Translations under genes and position numbers: made by a program
Shown here: one piece after another, positions 15,131 through 23,882 of the stretch
Numbering within the stretch: the stretch's first letter is position 1
Layout of the letters: each line of letters begins with the position of its first letter
DNA from: Flavobacterium selenitireducens
GTDB lineage: Bacteria; Bacteroidota; Bacteroidia; Flavobacteriales; Flavobacteriaceae
Length of the DNA stretch: 64,000 nt
Direction: 5' to 3'
Assembly (NCBI RefSeq): GCF_014748335.1
Contig: NZ_JAAVIY010000009.1
Span: forward strand, 1 to 64,000
The notes under the pieces: generated by a model
What the model was told of the DNA's origin: nothing
The model's database searches: none
The model's input: the letters and a program-made list of their open reading frames with translations, nothing else

Positions 15131-15979
15131 TTAAATGCGCAAATTCTGTAGCCGACTTTTAGGGCCATTGTAAATATTGAGGTCGACAGGCGTCGGGATA
15201 CCGTCGATTTCGGCGCTTTCGGTAAACTGCCAGAACATCCAGTCCTGATCGATGCTCTCGACAAAAAAGTTGTAATTGGCGATCCAAAACACGTAACCCT
15301 TGAACTCCTCTCTCAGGAAATCGTCATAATACCGTTCGCCTGAATAAATTATCGGAGCCACTTTATAGTGTTTTTCAATGGCGTTGCACCACCGATGCAG
15401 CCCGACGATCAAACTGTCCATCGGTTGGTTTTCAGGAATTTTTTCGATGTCGAGAACCGGCGGAAGGTCTCCGGCCCTAAGCCTTACGTTCAAAATAAAA
15501 TGGGCCGCTTGTTCAAGCGAGTTCTCGTTCGGACGATAATAGTGATAAGCGCCCCTTATAAGACCGCGTTTTCCGGCGCCTTCCCAATTTTCCTTGAAAC
15601 AGGCGTCAATCTTGTTCTTTCCTGCCGTCGAGCGGATGAATACGTAGTCGAGCGGGTAAAGATTTTCTACCGAGTCGATCTTCGTCCAGTCGATTTCGCC
15701 TTGGTATTCCGATACGTCGAAACCGATTGACATGCCGTGATGGCGCGTCAGGACCTCGACCGTGCGGACGTCGGCCAGACGTTTCTGCTCGGCGGTCATT
15801 TTTGCGTTCTTGTCAGACTTGAAACTGAAGTAATAGGCGATGCCGTTGCGATAATGCCATCCGACGCCAATAACGACAAACAGCGAAATGACGATACAGA
15901 CGGCCCAAACGATCCGCTTTTCGGCAGACGATTTCCTCGACCTTGGACGAGGCCGCGATGAACCTTTGCGCGTCCCCAT
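15131..15979 (-). CDS. Membrane-anchored glycoside hydrolase family 25 (muramidase-like)
   Basis: This gene probably cleaves the MurNAc-GlcNAc bond of peptidoglycan on the periplasmic side. A basic N-terminus precedes a transmembrane helix (about 23-40, IVWAVCIVISLFVVIGV), giving a signal anchor. The GH25 barrel starts at GFDVSEYQGEIDW (Asp88 and its strand). The catalytic acid region is LPPVLDIEK (Asp177/Glu179), and DYVFIRSTAG and RGLIRGAYHYYRP are further family strands. Total length is 282 residues. The start overlaps the pssA stop (TAATG), which ties it to phospholipid synthesis in one transcript. Confidence 0.9.
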   Translation of the reverse strand: MGTRKGSSRPRPRSRKSSAEKRIVWAVCIVISLFVVIGVGWHYRNGIAYYFSFKSDKNAKMTAEQKRLADVRTVEVLTRHHGMSIGFDVSEYQGEIDWTKIDSVENLYPLDYVFIRSTAGKNKIDACFKENWEGAGKRGLIRGAYHYYRPNENSLEQAAHFILNVRLRAGDLPPVLDIEKIPENQPMDSLIVGLHRWCNAIEKHYKVAPIIYSGERYYDDFLREEFKGYVFWIANYNFFVESIDQDWMFWQFTESAEIDGIPTPVDLNIYNGPKSRLQNLRI

Positions 15980-16689
15980 TATTTTTTATGGAATCTGTTG
16001 TTTACGACCGAAATGAGCACATAGCCCAAAATGATCAAAGGAACGCCGGCAAACCTGAAAACTGCCAGCAATACTACTGAAAGCGCGAGAAACGCGATCT
16101 GCAACTTGTTTTTCTGAAACGAGAATTGCTTCATCTTAAGCGCGAACAACGGTATTTCAGCGTTCAGGATATAGGCGCTTAAAGCGGAAACCGAAAGCAA
16201 AAACCAAGGATTAATGAGCAATTCGAGCAACACAAGCGAATCGGTGTTGGCCAAAACGAGCGGTAAACTCGTAATGAAAAGCGCATTGGCAGGCGTCGGC
16301 AACCCGATGAACGAATCGGTTTGGCGGGTATCGACGTTGAAATTGGCCAGTCGATAACACGAACCAAGCGTGATGACGAACCCGAGGTAAGGCAGCCAAA
16401 CAGGCAAATCGTGGTTGTTTACGGTATCGAGCAACATCTTGTACATCACAAGTCCGGGCGTCACGCCACTTGTGACCATATCGGCAAGCGAATCGAGCTG
16501 TAATCCAAGCGGTGAGGATGCGTTTAGGATGCGTGCGAAAAATCCGTCGAAAAAATCGAAAAATATGCCGAGCGCGACAAATCCGAATGCGTACACATAA
16601 TTGTCGTTGAACGCAAAAACGATGGCGATGCAGCCGGAAAACAGATTGAGAAGCGTAATGAAGTTTGGCAATTGTCGCAACAGGCGCAT
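15979..16689 (-). CDS. pssA: CDP-diacylglycerol--serine O-phosphatidyltransferase
   Basis: This gene makes phosphatidylserine, the precursor of phosphatidylethanolamine, in the inner membrane. The CDP-alcohol phosphotransferase signature is complete at residues 45-70 (Asp45-x2-Asp48-Gly49-x2-Ala52-Arg53-x8-Gly62-x3-Asp66-x3-Asp70). Around it are six or so hydrophobic helices in 236 residues. I start at 16689 (MRLLRQLPNFITLLNL). The open frame continues to 17055 but would run through the PorV-like gene on the other strand. The stop overlaps the GH25 start. Confidence 0.93.
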   Translation of the reverse strand: MRLLRQLPNFITLLNLFSGCIAIVFAFNDNYVYAFGFVALGIFFDFFDGFFARILNASSPLGLQLDSLADMVTSGVTPGLVMYKMLLDTVNNHDLPVWLPYLGFVITLGSCYRLANFNVDTRQTDSFIGLPTPANALFITSLPLVLANTDSLVLLELLINPWFLLSVSALSAYILNAEIPLFALKMKQFSFQKNKLQIAFLALSVVLLAVFRFAGVPLIILGYVLISVVNNRFHKK

Positions 16690-16717
16690 CAGGGCAAATA
16701 TTATTGTCGGTTTCCCG

Positions 16718-16725
16718 CAAATGTA
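16718..16725 (-). promoter_or_regulatory. -7 promoter element of pssA
   Basis: TACATTTG on the minus strand matches TAnnTTTG 29 bases before the pssA start. A -33 TTG at the usual distance is not visible. Confidence 0.4.
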
Positions 16726-16817
16726 GTACAATAACTTTAGCCTCAGGGCGTTTTTAAGAGAGTTTTTAACGCATGCGGCAATTGCTGATTTTGTGTGCCG
16801 AAGCTTGTAAAAAAGAC

Positions 16818-16825
16818 TATTTTTG
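16818..16825 (+). promoter_or_regulatory. -7 promoter element of the PorV-like gene
   Basis: TATTTTTG matches TAnnTTTG and overlaps the upstream TTG candidate at 16823. If used, transcription begins near 16831 and the start codon must be the second TTG at 16841. Confidence 0.35.
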
Positions 16826-16840
16826 AAAAAAAATTCCGCT

Positions 16841-17908
16841 TTGAAGAAAATCCTGTCGCTCGTCTTCGTTTTGGCCTGTACGCTCGTATCGGCCCAGGCG
16901 GTGCGCAAATATTCCAACGAATTCCTCAATATTGGCGTCGATGCTGCCGCTTTGGGTATGGCCAACGCCGTCACCGCGAGCTCGAACGATGTGAATGCCG
17001 TATATTGGAATCCGGCCGGCATCCTCAATCTCCAGGATGGGCAGGTGGGCGCCATGCACGCGAGCTATTTCGCCAATATTGCCCAATATGACTATCTGGC
17101 CTACGCAAAACCGATTGACGATCGCAGCGCTTGGGGAATTTCGGCTATTCGCTTTGGTGTGGACGACATCATGAACACGACCCAACTCATTGACGAACAG
17201 GGAAATATCGACTACAACCGTATCAGTTTGTTTTCTACAGCCGACTATGCTTTCATGTTTTCTTACGCGCGCCATTTGCAGATCGAAGGTTTGTCGATCG
17301 GCGCCAATGCGAAAGTTGTGAGGCGTGTCATCGGAAAATTCGCCAATTCGTGGGGATTCGGGTTCGATCTTGGAATCCAGTTCGAACGCAACGGCTGGAA
17401 ATTCGGTGCCATGGCGCGCGATATCACGACAACCTATAATATTTGGGCGATAGACGAGGACGAATTCGAGAAAATTGCCGATGCCGTCGAAGGACAAAAC
17501 CAGGAATTGCCCGAAAGCACGGAAATCACGCTTCCGAAATTGCAGCTCGGCGTTTCCAAAAAACACGAATTCCACAACGAAATGACGCTTTTGGGCGCCA
17601 TCAACCTCAACTGCCGCTTTGAACAGACAAACGACATCATTTCGACTTCTGCCGTGAGCATTGATCCTGCCGTGGGTTTTGAACTCGGATATATCGATCT
17701 GGCGTTCATTCGCGCCGGCGTCGGAAACTTCCAGAATCTCGTGGAGATCGACGGTTCCGAGCGACTCGGGTTCCAACCGAACGTGGGCGTCGGATTCAAA
17801 TACAAAGGCATCCAGGTCGACTATGCGTTGACCGATTTAGGCGACCAGAGCGCGGCTTTGTATTCCAATATTTTTTCATTGAAAGTGGATTTGGGGATTT
17901 TCAGGTAA
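16841..17908 (+). CDS. PorV/PorQ family outer-membrane beta-barrel protein
   Basis: This is an outer-membrane barrel of the family that includes PorV and PorQ of the type IX secretion system, which shuttle or hold secreted cargo. I start at TTG 16841, which gives the compact signal peptide MKKILSLVFVLACTLVSAQA. A longer TTG start at 16823 is possible but overlaps a -7 box. The mature N-terminus VRKYSNEFLNIGVDAAALGM and the following NAVYWNPAGIL segment are family hallmarks. Alternating aromatic and hydrophobic strands run to the C-terminal FSLKVDLGIFR, which ends in a barrel-type strand. About 355 residues. No other por genes are nearby, so its exact secretion role is open. Confidence 0.88.
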   Translation: MKKILSLVFVLACTLVSAQAVRKYSNEFLNIGVDAAALGMANAVTASSNDVNAVYWNPAGILNLQDGQVGAMHASYFANIAQYDYLAYAKPIDDRSAWGISAIRFGVDDIMNTTQLIDEQGNIDYNRISLFSTADYAFMFSYARHLQIEGLSIGANAKVVRRVIGKFANSWGFGFDLGIQFERNGWKFGAMARDITTTYNIWAIDEDEFEKIADAVEGQNQELPESTEITLPKLQLGVSKKHEFHNEMTLLGAINLNCRFEQTNDIISTSAVSIDPAVGFELGYIDLAFIRAGVGNFQNLVEIDGSERLGFQPNVGVGFKYKGIQVDYALTDLGDQSAALYSNIFSLKVDLGIFR

Positions 17909-17913
17909 CTATC

Positions 17914-18035
17914 AAATTAGCGAATGTGACAATTAGCGAATTAGCGAATGTGACAATTAGCGAATTAGCGAATGTGACAATTAGCGAATAGCGAATGTGA
18001 CAATTAGCGAATAGCGAATGTGACGATTAGCGAAT
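17914..18035. repeat. Array of ATTAGCGAATGTGACA words (left arm)
   Basis: Eight or so copies of TTAGCGAAT, alternating with GTGACAA, follow the PorV-like stop codon by six bases. The words are the reverse complement of those in the array at 18264-18576. Confidence 0.75.
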
Positions 18036-18263
18036 GGTTGCGCGCGAAAGCCCCGCCTTCTCCTCAAAAAGATTTGATGATCATTGACGTTGCTGAACCG
18101 ATATTTCTAAAATAAATCCATATTTTTCCGACTCTCGGCAATTTTGTTTGGGAAATATTTTCTGTGTCCAATTCCCGGATTAAAAAATTGCCACAAAAGG
18201 TGTCGAAAAATGTATTGAAATAAATTGACTCAATAGGAATGGGTTTTTCTGACAGTCCAACTG
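18036..18263. other. Unique core between the two repeat arms
   Basis: AT-rich sequence with no ORF, no strong hairpin and no tRNA. It is flanked on both sides by the complementary arrays and is of similar size to the core between the arms at 12709-12969. Confidence 0.5.
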
Positions 18264-18576
18264 ACGAATTCGCTAATTATTTCATCCGTTCTGCTACGTC
18301 TCGGGTCGCTAATTCGCTAATTTCCACATTCGCTAATTTCTACATTCGCTAATTCGCTAATTCGGATCGCTAATTCCCCAATTGGCTAGTTCCCCAATTG
18401 GCTAGTTCCCCAATTCGCTAATTCGCTAATTTCCACATTCGCTAATTATCCAATTCACTAATTATCTAATCATCTAATTACCTCATCCGTTCGGCTACGC
18501 CTCGGGTCGCTCATTCGCTAATTCGCTAATTTCTACATTCGCTAATTCGCTAATTCGGATCGCTAATTCCCCAATT
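18264..18576. repeat. Array of AATTCGCTAATTTCCACATT words (right arm)
   Basis: Many copies of TTCGCTAATT and TCCACATTCGCTAATT occur here. A longer module opening TCATCCGTTC.GCTACG.CTCGG occurs twice, at 18282 and 18483, 201 bases apart. The array ends about 25 bases before the DUF4105 gene, with a TAACTTGC box just after it. Confidence 0.75.
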
Positions 18577-18603
18577 CTCGTAACTTGCAGCAAATTCTTC
18601 CAG

Positions 18604-19728
18604 ATGCGCTCGTTTTTTGCCTTTTTTCTCCTGCTGTTCACCGGTTTACTTTCGGCTCAGTTCACGACACTTTCCAACCATGCTGAAATCAGCATCCTGA
18701 CCTGCGGCAACGGCAACGAGTTATATTCGCTTTTCGGACACACGGCCCTTCGCGTCGATGATCCGGCAAACGGAATCGACAAGGTCTATAACTATGGAAG
18801 TTTCGATTTTGCAACGCCGAATTTTGCACTCAAGTTTGCAAAAGGCGATTTGCAGTATTTCGTTTCCACCAGTTCCTTCGAAGATTTTCTTTATAATTAC
18901 GACCAGGAAAAAAGGTCGGTTTTCGAACAGCGCCTCAATCTGACGGCGGCCCAGAAACAAAAGGTTTTCGACCACCTGAACAAAGTTCTCGTCTCCCAGG
19001 AGCGCTTCTACCAGTACAAATTCATCGATCGCAATTGCACGACGAAAGTCGCCGATATCCTCAATGATGTGGTTGGCGCCAATACTATTCGCAAGATCGG
19101 GAATAAAGACATGACGTATCGAGAGGTGATTTATCCCGAATTCGACGGCTACTTCTATGAGCAATGGGGAACCAGTGTAATTTTCGGGACGCGTGTGGAC
19201 GACGACGCCACTCAGCTTTTCCTTCCGATAGAACTTTACCAAAGCATATCGGAAGCGCGAAATGGCGATCAAAAGCTACTCGAATCGAACAAATCCTGGC
19301 TGGTTTTTGAGGAAGCACCTCCTGCAAAATCGGTTTGGAACAACGTTTACACTTACATCGCTATCCTGATGCTGATCGTTTTCGCGAACAATGATAAGCT
19401 GACGTTGGTTTATTTTACCGTGATCGGACTGTTGGGCATTTTCTTTTGCGTGGCCGGATGGTATTCGTTCCACACCGAACTCCAATGGAATTACAACGCG
19501 CTTTTGCTGAATCCCTTACTGCTGCTTGTCCCAATCAATTACGGAAGGAGAAAAGCCCGAACGCTTTACATCATTTGCCTGCTTTGCTTGGGATGTCTCG
19601 GCGCATACCTGATTTACATGCTGAATAAAATCCATTTGCTGATTGTGGCTCCGATGATTGTCGCTCACGCTGTCCTGCTACTGAAATTCATGCTGCGTTC
19701 GCGTCGCAAAACACTCTTTGCCTCATGA
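18604..19728 (+). CDS. DUF4105-type (Lnb N-terminal-like) envelope protein
   Basis: This is a 374-residue envelope protein. The signal peptide MRSFFAFFLLLFTGLLSAQ is followed by a periplasmic domain of the DUF4105 type. It shows SILTCGNGNELYSLFGHTAL, RVDDPANGIDKVYNYGSFDF and the cysteine-bearing FIDRNCTTKVADILND. These His, Asp and Cys residues are suggestive of a hydrolase-like papain/NlpC fold, which is inference. The last 130 residues hold four hydrophobic segments, so the protein is anchored in the inner membrane. Biochemical role is unknown. Its stop overlaps the next gene by ATGA. Confidence 0.85.
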   Translation: MRSFFAFFLLLFTGLLSAQFTTLSNHAEISILTCGNGNELYSLFGHTALRVDDPANGIDKVYNYGSFDFATPNFALKFAKGDLQYFVSTSSFEDFLYNYDQEKRSVFEQRLNLTAAQKQKVFDHLNKVLVSQERFYQYKFIDRNCTTKVADILNDVVGANTIRKIGNKDMTYREVIYPEFDGYFYEQWGTSVIFGTRVDDDATQLFLPIELYQSISEARNGDQKLLESNKSWLVFEEAPPAKSVWNNVYTYIAILMLIVFANNDKLTLVYFTVIGLLGIFFCVAGWYSFHTELQWNYNALLLNPLLLLVPINYGRRKARTLYIICLLCLGCLGAYLIYMLNKIHLLIVAPMIVAHAVLLLKFMLRSRRKTLFAS

Positions 19729-20114
19729 CGGAAACTCAAGATCAAATTGACGACGCATTCGTTGCCGAAATAAATAAAAATTCCACGCTTGAAAAACGAA
19801 AAAAAAGCGATCGGAAATTATTGCGCAAATTGCTGGCTCTTGCCGCCGTCGCTGCATTTTTTCTTTTTCTATACAACTGGCTCAACGGAAAATCCTTGCC
19901 TCACGCAATCGCGACGGGAACCACAGGAGCGATTGTCTTCGGATTTTTGGTAAGCGTGCTCCTGGCAAGCCTGATCGCGTTGATTCCAGGTTCGCATTTC
20001 AGCTATAAGCGACGGTTCATACGTTGTGCGATAATTGTCGGATTCGCAGCGGAGAGCGTAAGCCTTTTTATCTCGCTCATGGGAATTCTGGCCCTATATT
20101 TCGGGATCAACTAA
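19725..20114 (+). CDS. Small three-helix membrane protein, function unknown
   Basis: This gene encodes a 129-residue inner-membrane protein. A charged cytoplasmic head (EKRKKSDRKLLRKL) is followed by three hydrophobic segments: LLALAAVAAFFLFLYNW, a long GAIVFGFLVSVLLASLIALI and a C-terminal FAAESVSLFISLMGILALYF. The start codon overlaps the DUF4105 stop by ATGA, so the two are probably co-translated and may work together. It ends one base from the stop of the convergent phosphoglycosyltransferase gene. No family is recognised. Confidence 0.7.
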   Translation: MTETQDQIDDAFVAEINKNSTLEKRKKSDRKLLRKLLALAAVAAFFLFLYNWLNGKSLPHAIATGTTGAIVFGFLVSVLLASLIALIPGSHFSYKRRFIRCAIIVGFAAESVSLFISLMGILALYFGIN

Positions 20115-21506
20115 CTACTGCCCTCGGTAAAATAACACCGTACTCAACGTTTTGATCGTGATGTTGATGTCGAGAAAAACGCTCCTGTGCTTGATGTAAT
20201 ACAGGTCGTATTGCAATTTCATCAGGCTGTCGTCAATCGAATCTCCGTAAGAATAATTCACCTGAGCCCAACCGGTCAAACCAGGCTTTATGACGTGACG
20301 CGTTTCGTAGAACGGCATGACTTCGGCTATTTCCCTTACAAAAACCGGGCGTTCCGGCCGCGGCCCTATCACGCCCATATCCCCTTTTAAGATGTTGAGG
20401 AACTGAGGAAATTCGTCCACTCTGGTTTTGCGCATGAACTTCCCGAACGGCGTGATGCGCGAGTCGTTCGTTGTGGTAAACACCGCCCCGTTTGCCTCGG
20501 CATTTTTGATCATCGTGCGGAATTTAAGGATGTTGAACACTTCCCCGTTCTTGCCGACCCTTTCCTGGGTGTAAAACAACTTCCCGCGATTGCCCAGCGC
20601 ATTTCCGATGAGGATAAGCGGCAACAGTATGATTCCGACGAGAATCCCCGAAAGCGAAAACAAAATCTCGAGGATGCGCACCGCAAACAAATAAAGGTGA
20701 TTCTGATTGCTTCGGCTAAACGGGAAATACCGGTAAAAATCGCGGGCGACATATTGCACGGGTATGCGTTGTGTAATCGCCTCGTAGACCTGTGTGTATT
20801 CGCGGATGATAAAACCGCTTTCGAGCAGATGAAGCAATTCGTTGTAGAGTGCGATCGTAATGCCGTCGGTTTTTTGGGAAGCGATGACCACTTCCGACAC
20901 CATATTGGATTGGACAAACCGGGAAATATCGACAGGATCGATGTTCTGTATAAACCCAAAATCCGGGTTGTGGGGCGAATTACTGTCCGTGTTGACATAT
21001 CCCAGGACTTTGTAATGAGGATCCGAACCTTCAAGGCCGGTAATCAGCTCTTTGACCTGGTCGCGGTCGCAAAGCAGCACCACTTTTTTGATGAAGCGCT
21101 GGGAAGCCAGAAATCGCACGTAAAAGAATCGCCACAAAAACAAAGCGACCAGAACGGCGAGATAGAAATACAAAATCTGGATACGATTGGGCAATATAGG
21201 CGTGTAAATCGGCGTAAGCAGATACAGCAAAACCGTAACCGAAGCGGTAAGCACAATGCTTTTGGTCATTTGGAACTCATTGCTGGCAACCTGAAGATTG
21301 TACATTTCGAAAACCGTCCCGATAGTCGAAATGTAAACGCCGAGCACGATCGTCCAGATGAAATTATCGGCCGAAATGTCAAAGTAGTTGAAATTGAAGA
21401 GGCGCCCCATCAAATACAGCACGAGCAAAACGGAAAGGACGTCAAAAATCCTGAGCAGGATCTTCCTTTCAGACACCTCAAAGTGCATCTTTTTACCTTG
21501 TACCAT
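20115..21506 (-). CDS. WcaJ-type polyprenyl-phosphate sugar-1-phosphate transferase
   Basis: This is an initiating enzyme that would load the first sugar phosphate (often glucose or galactose) onto undecaprenyl phosphate. The 463 residues show the large form: four hydrophobic helices in the first 130, a Rossmann-like middle domain (VVLLCDRDQVKELITGL) and a reentrant helix (ILFSLSGILVGIILLPLIL). The catalytic bacterial sugar transferase domain has KFRTM, RKTRVDEFPQFLNILKGDM, GPRPERPVFV and KPGLTGWAQVNY. A second start at 21488 (MHFEVSERKIL) is possible. It is the last gene of the minus-strand polysaccharide run, 47 bp below a GT4 gene. Sugar specificity cannot be read from sequence. Confidence 0.9.
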   Translation of the reverse strand: MVQGKKMHFEVSERKILLRIFDVLSVLLVLYLMGRLFNFNYFDISADNFIWTIVLGVYISTIGTVFEMYNLQVASNEFQMTKSIVLTASVTVLLYLLTPIYTPILPNRIQILYFYLAVLVALFLWRFFYVRFLASQRFIKKVVLLCDRDQVKELITGLEGSDPHYKVLGYVNTDSNSPHNPDFGFIQNIDPVDISRFVQSNMVSEVVIASQKTDGITIALYNELLHLLESGFIIREYTQVYEAITQRIPVQYVARDFYRYFPFSRSNQNHLYLFAVRILEILFSLSGILVGIILLPLILIGNALGNRGKLFYTQERVGKNGEVFNILKFRTMIKNAEANGAVFTTTNDSRITPFGKFMRKTRVDEFPQFLNILKGDMGVIGPRPERPVFVREIAEVMPFYETRHVIKPGLTGWAQVNYSYGDSIDDSLMKLQYDLYYIKHRSVFLDINITIKTLSTVLFYRGQ

Positions 21507-21553
21507 CGTCTTGTGAATGAGGGCGCAAGTTAGGCAATTCCGTTAAAATTGGG

Positions 21554-22570
21554 TTAAGGCAATTTTAAAATTTCGAGCCATTTCATCCGCAAAAGCGGCC
21601 ATTTTACCGATTCGGCTAACTGTAATGATTTTTGGATCAAATTCTGGGTGTATTCGCTGTCTTCGATAAGGGATTCGATTGCTTCGGACATTTGGGCCGC
21701 ATCGCCTTTCTTCACAAGGCGGGCCGAAACGCCATTGGTAAATAAGTAGGGAATTCCGCCAACATTGGTCGAAACGATCGGAAGCCCGAGAGCGGCGGCC
21801 TCCACGAGACTGAACGGACTGTTGTCGACGTTCGAGGTATTGATGAAGAAATCGCAATCGGTCGAAAGATGCATCCACTCCGGCTTGCTTAAACGCCCGG
21901 TAAACGAAACGTCAAGCCCATACGAAAGGGCAAGTTGGCGGCATTTATCGAGATTGTCGTCCACTTCCGGCCCAACCATCGTCAGACGGGCATCGGCAAA
22001 TTTTGAAGCCAGGTTTTTGAGCACTTCAATCGCCATTTGAGGGTTGTAGAGACTTGAGAACGATCGGACCCAAATAAGTCTCGGACGAAAGATATCCCGA
22101 TGGACTGCCGTGATATCATCCACTAGAGGATTGGGAACCACCGCGACCTCGAATCCTTCGTTCCGGAAAGCTTCGGCGAGATAGGCCGACGGCGCCACAT
22201 TGAGGTAAGCGTTTCCGAAAAGAAACCGGCTCAACCTTGGGCTTGAGGACAGCCGATTGGGTAAATTACCGCCGTGAAGTATTGGGATGTAAGGCGTGGC
22301 CACCATTTTGCAAATCACCGCGGAAACAAAAGCGAACCAAAAATTGGAAGTGCTGTAGGTGTCGATCAACACGTAGTTCGAGGTACGGGCATACTTAAGA
22401 AGCGCCACTACCATGTCGGCCAAACGCGCGATCTTTCCCTTTTTCGACGACGCGTAGCGCAACACATAGCCTTCGCCCTCAAGCAACGGACCCAGGATTT
22501 CAATTCCCGTGGGCGTCTTTCCTTGAGAAGACAGCTTATTCCCTATGTACAGCAGGCGACCGCTTGTCAT
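21554..22570 (-). CDS. Glycosyltransferase family 4-like
   Basis: This is a 338-residue GT-B-fold enzyme. The N-terminal half carries the acceptor-domain pattern GNKLSSQGKTPTGIEILGPL. The C-terminal donor site has the retaining GT4 signature SPFSLVEAAALGLPIVSTN followed by GGIPYL, with the invariant glutamates. RLIWVRSFSSLYNPQMAIEVL is the linker strand. No membrane segment is seen. The start overlaps the end of the membrane-polymerase-like gene by 35 bp, an unusually long overlap in this operon. Sugar and linkage are unknown. Confidence 0.88.
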   Translation of the reverse strand: MTSGRLLYIGNKLSSQGKTPTGIEILGPLLEGEGYVLRYASSKKGKIARLADMVVALLKYARTSNYVLIDTYSTSNFWFAFVSAVICKMVATPYIPILHGGNLPNRLSSSPRLSRFLFGNAYLNVAPSAYLAEAFRNEGFEVAVVPNPLVDDITAVHRDIFRPRLIWVRSFSSLYNPQMAIEVLKNLASKFADARLTMVGPEVDDNLDKCRQLALSYGLDVSFTGRLSKPEWMHLSTDCDFFINTSNVDNSPFSLVEAAALGLPIVSTNVGGIPYLFTNGVSARLVKKGDAAQMSEAIESLIEDSEYTQNLIQKSLQLAESVKWPLLRMKWLEILKLP

Positions 22571-23882
22571 TGTAACTGATTTTTAGTAGGGATAACGCAT
22601 AAATAAACGCCGGAGACGCCGTTCGCATCGCAGCATGGTTGATGGTAAGCAGCCAAAAAATCACGAAGCTTATCAGCATGATGTGGTTTTTATTGTCGAT
22701 GTACAGCAATAACGGCGTTGTGATCAGGATGACCAATGCCATAATGCCGAGCGATCCGTGCTCGGCCAAAAGTCGCGTGATCTCATTGTGGGAAAGCGTG
22801 TCGCCACCGCTGTCGATCCGGATTTCGGCTCCTTTGGCCACACCGATTCCGAAAACCGGATTTTCGAGAAAATGTTCGAGTTCGTCCGAGGCGATTTGTT
22901 CGCGTCCGCTGAACTGGCTTGTTTTGGTGCGGCCGGCTGCATCCTGGTTGGCGTATCGTTTTTCGATGAGGCCGCCGGTCATGAAGGAGGAATACGTCCA
23001 TATCCCGAAAAAAACAACAAGTGCCCCAATAAACGCTATGTGCATCTTCGAGCGGCCGGAGCTGTTGATCTTCAGGTAAACAAGCCCCATGAGGACACAT
23101 AACATCACCAACCCGGTAATCATTCCGCCTCTCGAGAACGTGATCAGTCCTCTGTATGACAAGTTCAGCGCGAGTATCAGGTTGACCGCCATAATGATTT
23201 TGCCCGGCGAACACAGCAGGACGCGCGAGAAAAAAATGAACATTCCCAATCCCAGTATCGTGGAAACCTGGTTGGGACCGAAGCCTCCCGAGGTAGCGAA
23301 ATTCGAACCCGTACCTGTAACCGATTCCCTGAGATCGGGCGTAAAAAAAATCAAATACGTCATTATCGAGACAATGGGCAGCCCGATGCAAAGCAGGATG
23401 TCATAGAGCTGGCTGATGGTAATCGGACGTCGGTAGCAATACAGAGCAGCGATACCCAGGCAGAACGGCCCCGAAATATTGAACGATATGGTTTTGCGCA
23501 TCTCCACGCCCGGCCCGAGGGTTTGGGTAGCGATGACAATCCCGGGAATCAGCAGCAACAGGAAAAGCCAATATGGCGCGCCGTTCTTCGAAAACCCGCT
23601 GTAATACGTTCCGAACATTATAAAAAGCACCACGGAATACTTCCCATATTCGTATAGCAAATTAGCGCCGGTCATCCGCAGCAGCACTTCCGCTCCGATG
23701 ATGTAACCGGCCACGTAAAGCGCCTCGTGACTGCGATTGCGGTTCTTGGCGACGAAATAAAATCCGACGATCAAGATAAGCACCGCATATACTTTCGAGA
23801 GAAACGGCAGCGCGAAAATGGCCGTTCCCAACGCTACATGGGCGAGGACGAGTGCAATATAATTTCTTTCGGCCGTGTTCAT
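22536..23882 (-). CDS. O-antigen ligase / Wzy polymerase-like membrane protein
   Basis: This is a 448-residue protein with about eleven hydrophobic helices. The large loop near residues 330-390 has the family signature: FLENPVFGIGVAKGAEIRI and DTLSHNEITRLLAEHGSLG, including the His-Asn pair and arginine found in Wzy and WaaL proteins. I start at 23882 (MNTAERNYIAL), giving an ATGA overlap with the upstream GT4. The open frame to 24176 would run deep into that gene. It either polymerises repeat units in the periplasm or ligates glycan to lipid A core, and sequence alone does not decide. Confidence 0.85.
   Translation of the reverse strand: MNTAERNYIALVLAHVALGTAIFALPFLSKVYAVLILIVGFYFVAKNRNRSHEALYVAGYIIGAEVLLRMTGANLLYEYGKYSVVLFIMFGTYYSGFSKNGAPYWLFLLLLIPGIVIATQTLGPGVEMRKTISFNISGPFCLGIAALYCYRRPITISQLYDILLCIGLPIVSIMTYLIFFTPDLRESVTGTGSNFATSGGFGPNQVSTILGLGMFIFFSRVLLCSPGKIIMAVNLILALNLSYRGLITFSRGGMITGLVMLCVLMGLVYLKINSSGRSKMHIAFIGALVVFFGIWTYSSFMTGGLIEKRYANQDAAGRTKTSQFSGREQIASDELEHFLENPVFGIGVAKGAEIRIDSGGDTLSHNEITRLLAEHGSLGIMALVILITTPLLLYIDNKNHIMLISFVIFWLLTINHAAMRTASPAFIYALSLLKISYNDKRSPAVHRE

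Noticed and set aside
16817..17776. 319-codon frame antisense to the PorV-like gene
   Set aside because: It lies fully opposite a gene with a signal peptide and clear family motifs, and shows no domain of its own.
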